Shown here: positions 61,587 through 64,000 of the stretch, in pieces | How the letters are laid out: every line of letters starts with the position of its first letter | Position numbering within the stretch: the stretch's first letter is position 1 | Source: a virus | IMG/VR virus record: IMGVR_UViG_3300042564_004524 | Location: 1 to 64,000 of that record | Length of the DNA stretch: 64,000 nucleotides | Strand: one strand, 5' to 3' | Made by a program: the position numbers and the translations under genes | The notes under the pieces: generated by a model | Database searches by the model: none | Seen by the model: the letters and a program-made list of their open reading frames with translations, nothing else | Told to the model about the DNA's origin: nothing

Positions 61587-61807
61587 AACTAGATTTACAC
61601 GGATTAAGACATAATGAAGTTCCAGAAGTTTTAGACTCATTTGTTTGGGATTGCATAAAATTTGGTGTTGACCAAGCAGAAATTATAACTGGAAATTCAA
61701 CAGAAATGAAGACAATAGTTAAAAACGTACTCATGGATTACGGTTTAGAACCTTGTAACTTCTTCAATTTAGGTGGCAGTATGACTGTCGATTTTGTAAC
61801 AATTTAA
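61583..61807 (+). CDS. stand-alone Smr domain protein
   Basis: 74 residues. LDLHGLRHNEVPEVLDSFVW, EIITGNSTEMKTIVKNVL and LGGSMTVDF match the Smr fold (LDLHG, [T/G]-G-x-x, terminal beta). Smr domains bind or cut nucleic acid, including collided-ribosome mRNA (SmrB) and DNA. The domain alone, with LDLHG intact, could act as a small nuclease. Confidence 0.82.
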   Translation: MKLDLHGLRHNEVPEVLDSFVWDCIKFGVDQAEIITGNSTEMKTIVKNVLMDYGLEPCNFFNLGGSMTVDFVTI

Positions 61808-61816
61808 TATTAAAAT

Positions 61817-63070
61817 ATGGCTGAAGTAAAAAAAGTCTGGAATGCTGATGGTAACGCATTGTATTTAGGTTATCCATCAGAAGAGTTTGAGAAACTCGAA
61901 AATGTAATTTATAAAGTAGGTTTGGATATGTTTGAAAGACCGTTCTTATCTAAGGTTGCTGACAACTTTACATTTGATTATAAACTATATGGTTTAGAAA
62001 GTGAATTAATTCGTCGTATTCTAAAAACGTATAACGCAACTGACCATGGAAACTTGGGTATCTTGTTAAATGGTCTTAAAGGGACTGGTAAAACTGTTAC
62101 CTCAAAACAAATCGCTAATCAGTTAAATCAACCGATTATCATTGTTGGTGAAAATAAACCACAATTTCCTCAGTTCTTAAATAGTATTCCTCAAAATATC
62201 ACGATATTTATTGATGAGTACGAGAAAACATTTGGTAATGCTTCAAACATGCTTACAATCATGGATGGTGCTTCAAACTCTGAGTACAGACGTGTGTTTT
62301 TGTTGACAACCAACGAATTGAGAGTTGAATCTAATATGATTCAAAGACCAGGTCGTGTTCGTTATCTTAAAACATTCGACCACTTGAAACCAATTATTAT
62401 CAAAGAAATCATTGATGATATTTTGATTCATAAACAATTCACTGATGAGTGTATTAATTTCATTTCAAGTCTTGAAACAATCACTGTGGATATCGTTAAA
62501 GCGGTCTTGAATGAAGTTAATATTCATGAGGAATCGCCAACAGTGTTCGAAGGTATCTTTAATGTTAAGAAACTTAAGGGTAAATACAACGTTTCTATTC
62601 GTGAAGAAGATGGTACGCTTACTGAAATTGCATCAAATGTTGGTATATACCCTAGACCAATGTATAATGAAAGCAATGTTGGTTATGGTGTTGAAGTTGA
62701 TAATATATCAATAGGTGAAATCGTTAGAGTTATTAATTATAACACAGTTGAAATTGAACCATACGAATTTGAAGATGGTACACAAATTGGTTTCAAAGAA
62801 AATGTTATGATTAAAATCGAGGATGCTGATTTAATCAACTATTCTTATGCTTACGATAGTTACGGAAGTACTCAAGTTTCCAGACCAAAAAAGAAATCTT
62901 CTGATTTTCTTAAAAATATAAATAAGGAATGGAGTGAATACGAAAATAATCGTAAAACCCAAAACAAAAAATTGCCAGTTGCTGGAAAAATTTCTAGGGG
63001 TGAAGAAATTATGGATGATTTTTCAAGTAGTTTTGAAACTTTAAGTTCAAATGGTATAATTGGTGGTTAA
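61817..63070 (+). CDS. AAA+ ATPase with C-terminal beta domain
   Basis: 417 residues. Walker A NGLKGTGKTVTSK at about 91-103, Walker B ITIFIDEYEKTFG, sensor FLLTTNE and RPGRVRYLKTFD arginine-finger region. Residues about 255-350 are beta-rich (KYNVSIREEDGTL ... VEIEPYEFEDGTQIGF), perhaps for substrate binding, and the last 60 residues are disordered. Different in layout from the AAA protein at 47643. Confidence 0.83.
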   Translation: MAEVKKVWNADGNALYLGYPSEEFEKLENVIYKVGLDMFERPFLSKVADNFTFDYKLYGLESELIRRILKTYNATDHGNLGILLNGLKGTGKTVTSKQIANQLNQPIIIVGENKPQFPQFLNSIPQNITIFIDEYEKTFGNASNMLTIMDGASNSEYRRVFLLTTNELRVESNMIQRPGRVRYLKTFDHLKPIIIKEIIDDILIHKQFTDECINFISSLETITVDIVKAVLNEVNIHEESPTVFEGIFNVKKLKGKYNVSIREEDGTLTEIASNVGIYPRPMYNESNVGYGVEVDNISIGEIVRVINYNTVEIEPYEFEDGTQIGFKENVMIKIEDADLINYSYAYDSYGSTQVSRPKKKSSDFLKNINKEWSEYENNRKTQNKKLPVAGKISRGEEIMDDFSSSFETLSSNGIIGG

Positions 63071-63099
63071 CATAACATTTTGATAACTATGAAAAAGAA

Positions 63100-63303
63100 A
63101 TGGTTAATAAAAAAACAATCGATTTAGGTGAATACATTGTAGTTATCACCTATGACAATGAAACAGGTTCAATATCTGTTGAAGTTTTAGATGAATTACA
63201 TGAGATTATAGAATCGATTGACATCACTAATTCCGAAGATTCAAATAACGATGATGATGAGGATAATGATGCGGCCATTGACATAAATATCAGTTTAAAT
63301 TAA
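63100..63303 (+). CDS. small acidic protein
   Basis: 67 residues; N-terminal beta hairpin (IDLGEYIVVITYDNETGSISVEVLDE) and an Asp/Glu/Asn-rich tail (DSNNDDDEDNDAAIDI). Could be a DNA-mimic or calcium-binding-like peptide; no family identified. Confidence 0.6.
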   Translation: MVNKKTIDLGEYIVVITYDNETGSISVEVLDELHEIIESIDITNSEDSNNDDDEDNDAAIDINISLN

Positions 63304-63307
63304 TTTT

Positions 63308-63775
63308 ATGCAAAAAGCAATTGAGGTGCAAGCACCTAATACATTTACTATTAACCAAGAATATTTAAACGTATTCTTGGCTGGTAGTATCGAAATGGGT
63401 AAGGCGGTAGAATGGCAAAAAGACTTTATCGCCGCACTATCGGATAAACCTATCCAATTTCTTAACCCAAGAAGAGATGATTGGGATTCATCATGGGGGC
63501 AAACAATGAATGACTCTAACTTTGTAGAACAAGTTCAATGGGAATTAGACTCAATGGAAAAATCTCACATGATAGTCATGGTATTTGACCCTAACACGTT
63601 ATCACCAATTTCAATGCTAGAATTGGGGTTACACGCCAAAGAACAAAAACTTATGGTAGTATGTCCAGATGGATTCTGGAAAAAAGGTAATATTGATGTT
63701 ACGTGTGAGTTCTATGGGATTAATCAATTTAATACCATGGATGAATTAATTGAATTTATGAGAAAACACATATAA
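63308..63775 (+). CDS. nucleoside 2-deoxyribosyltransferase-like protein
   Basis: 155 residues. NVFLAGSIEMGKAVEWQKDF, FLNPRRDDWD, FVEQVQWELDSMEKSHMIVMVFDP and SPISMLELGLHA are the conserved motifs of the NDT-like family, with W-E and E-L-G of the active site present. It may exchange or hydrolyse nucleobases, or N-glycosidic bonds of nucleotides. Immediately followed by IF-3. Confidence 0.85.
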   Translation: MQKAIEVQAPNTFTINQEYLNVFLAGSIEMGKAVEWQKDFIAALSDKPIQFLNPRRDDWDSSWGQTMNDSNFVEQVQWELDSMEKSHMIVMVFDPNTLSPISMLELGLHAKEQKLMVVCPDGFWKKGNIDVTCEFYGINQFNTMDELIEFMRKHI

Positions 63776-64000
63776 ATGATTAAGAAAAACAAACAAAAAG
63801 AAAGACAACACAAATTAAATTTTGAAATTAAACACCCAATGGTGCGTGTTGGTGAACATGGTGTGATTACAGTAAAAGAAGCTCAAAAAATGGCTGATGA
63901 ACAAGAACTTGATTTGGTTCTTATCAATGAAAACGCTCAACCACCAGTTTGCAAAATAATGAATTATGAAAAATTCATTTATCAACAAAATAAAGCGGTT
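63776..64000 (+). CDS. infC: translation initiation factor IF-3 (N-terminal part, truncated by window edge)
   Basis: 75 residues visible, running off the right edge. NFEIKHPMVRVGEHGVITVKEAQKMADEQELDLVLINENAQPPVCKIMNYEKFIYQQNK matches the IF-3 N-domain: the A-x-x-x-A-x-x-x-x-L-D-L-V core and PPVCKIMNY. IF-3 controls start-codon selection on the 30S subunit. Phage-coded IF-3 would bias initiation toward phage messages, many of which here appear leaderless. Starts one base after the previous stop. Confidence 0.9.
   Translation, partial: MIKKNKQKERQHKLNFEIKHPMVRVGEHGVITVKEAQKMADEQELDLVLINENAQPPVCKIMNYEKFIYQQNKAV

Noticed and set aside
1-64000. CRISPR array
   Set aside because: No series of regularly spaced identical repeats; the longest direct repeats are the attenuator blocks and the 19-bp pair at 28830/28905.
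1-64000. Insertion sequences or integrase/attachment site
   Set aside because: No transposase or integrase ORF; the only mobile-type genes are GIY-YIG proteins.

Overview
The window is a segment of a large, AT-rich (roughly two-thirds A+T by eye) lytic phage genome whose host is almost certainly a member of the Bacteroidota. Evidence for the host: most intergenic regions carry the Bacteroidota-type promoter (TTG, about 20 nt, TAtaTTTG or TAtcTTTG), Shine-Dalgarno sequences are scarce, and several exported proteins look Bacteroidota-like, including one with a type IX secretion (T9SS) C-terminal sorting domain. Evidence for a phage: dense, overlapping small genes, about 30 tRNA genes, and phage-style nucleotide, RNA-repair and homing genes. 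No capsid, tail, terminase or polymerase gene lies in the window, so this is the accessory/early-middle part of a jumbo-class genome.

Layout. 0-1 kb: tRNA array 1 (Met, Asn, Asn, Met, Arg, Arg, a structured RNA, Ser). 1-15.5 kb: mostly plus-strand nucleic-acid and NAD genes: kinase-fold protein, polynucleotide kinase fused to a 2H phosphoesterase, Nudix, Rnl1-type RNA ligase, small alarmone hydrolase, ATP-dependent DNA ligase, second RNA ligase, a PARP with WGR domain, a PTH2-like protein and a 2H phosphoesterase. 15.5-23 kb: a minus-strand operon of exported surface proteins (metallopeptidase-like, lectin/LamG, beta-barrel, CsgG-like, cohesin/dockerin/T9SS protein, small membrane proteins). 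23-26 kb: RlaP-type nucleotidyltransferase, HD hydrolase, GIY-YIG protein. 26-29 kb: two tRNA arrays, each behind a leader-peptide attenuator, and an ART-PolyVal ADP-ribosyltransferase. 29-39.6 kb: a large tagged protein, another tRNA array, and a complete ABC importer-like operon. 39.7-41.8 kb: third attenuated tRNA array. 42-64 kb: mostly plus-strand housekeeping-like genes: homing endonuclease inside a thioesterase locus, DHFR, YqeY, metallophosphoesterases, AAA ATPases, NMNAT-Nudix, NAMPT, NADAR, macrodomain, HAD phosphatases, Sir2, PRPP synthetase, Thg1-like protein, Nudix, Smr, deoxyribosyltransferase-like protein and the start of a phage IF-3.

The strongest novel signal is a set of three transcription attenuators (about 26.04, 28.02 and 39.68 kb). 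Each has a near-identical strong promoter, a 26-33 codon leader peptide, a Rho-independent terminator and then a tRNA array. The amino acids concentrated in each leader are those of the tRNAs in the array behind it: Leu/Val/Cys; Phe/Asp/Ala/Glu; Thr/Gln/Tyr/Pro/Lys/Gly. In the first, the four Leu codon types used match the four Leu anticodons present. In all three, a leader segment just past the control codons can pair with the 5' arm of the terminator. This looks like codon-specific feedback control of phage tRNA supply.

Three other themes recur. (1) Seven otherwise unrelated proteins share an amphipathic N-terminal tag ending in L-x-E, like T4 capsid-targeting sequences; five lie behind a separate ATATTTAT promoter-like motif, suggesting late-made, virion-packaged effectors (ADP-ribosyltransferases, kinase-fold protein, RNA-end-healing enzyme). 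(2) NAD+/ADP-ribose economy: PRPP synthetase, NAMPT and NMNAT-Nudix can form a closed NAD+ regeneration loop, alongside NADAR, macrodomain, Sir2, PARP and ART proteins. (3) tRNA/RNA repair: kinase-CPDase, two RNA ligases, RlaP, a Thg1-like protein and a HAD phosphatase beside an unusually rich tRNA set.
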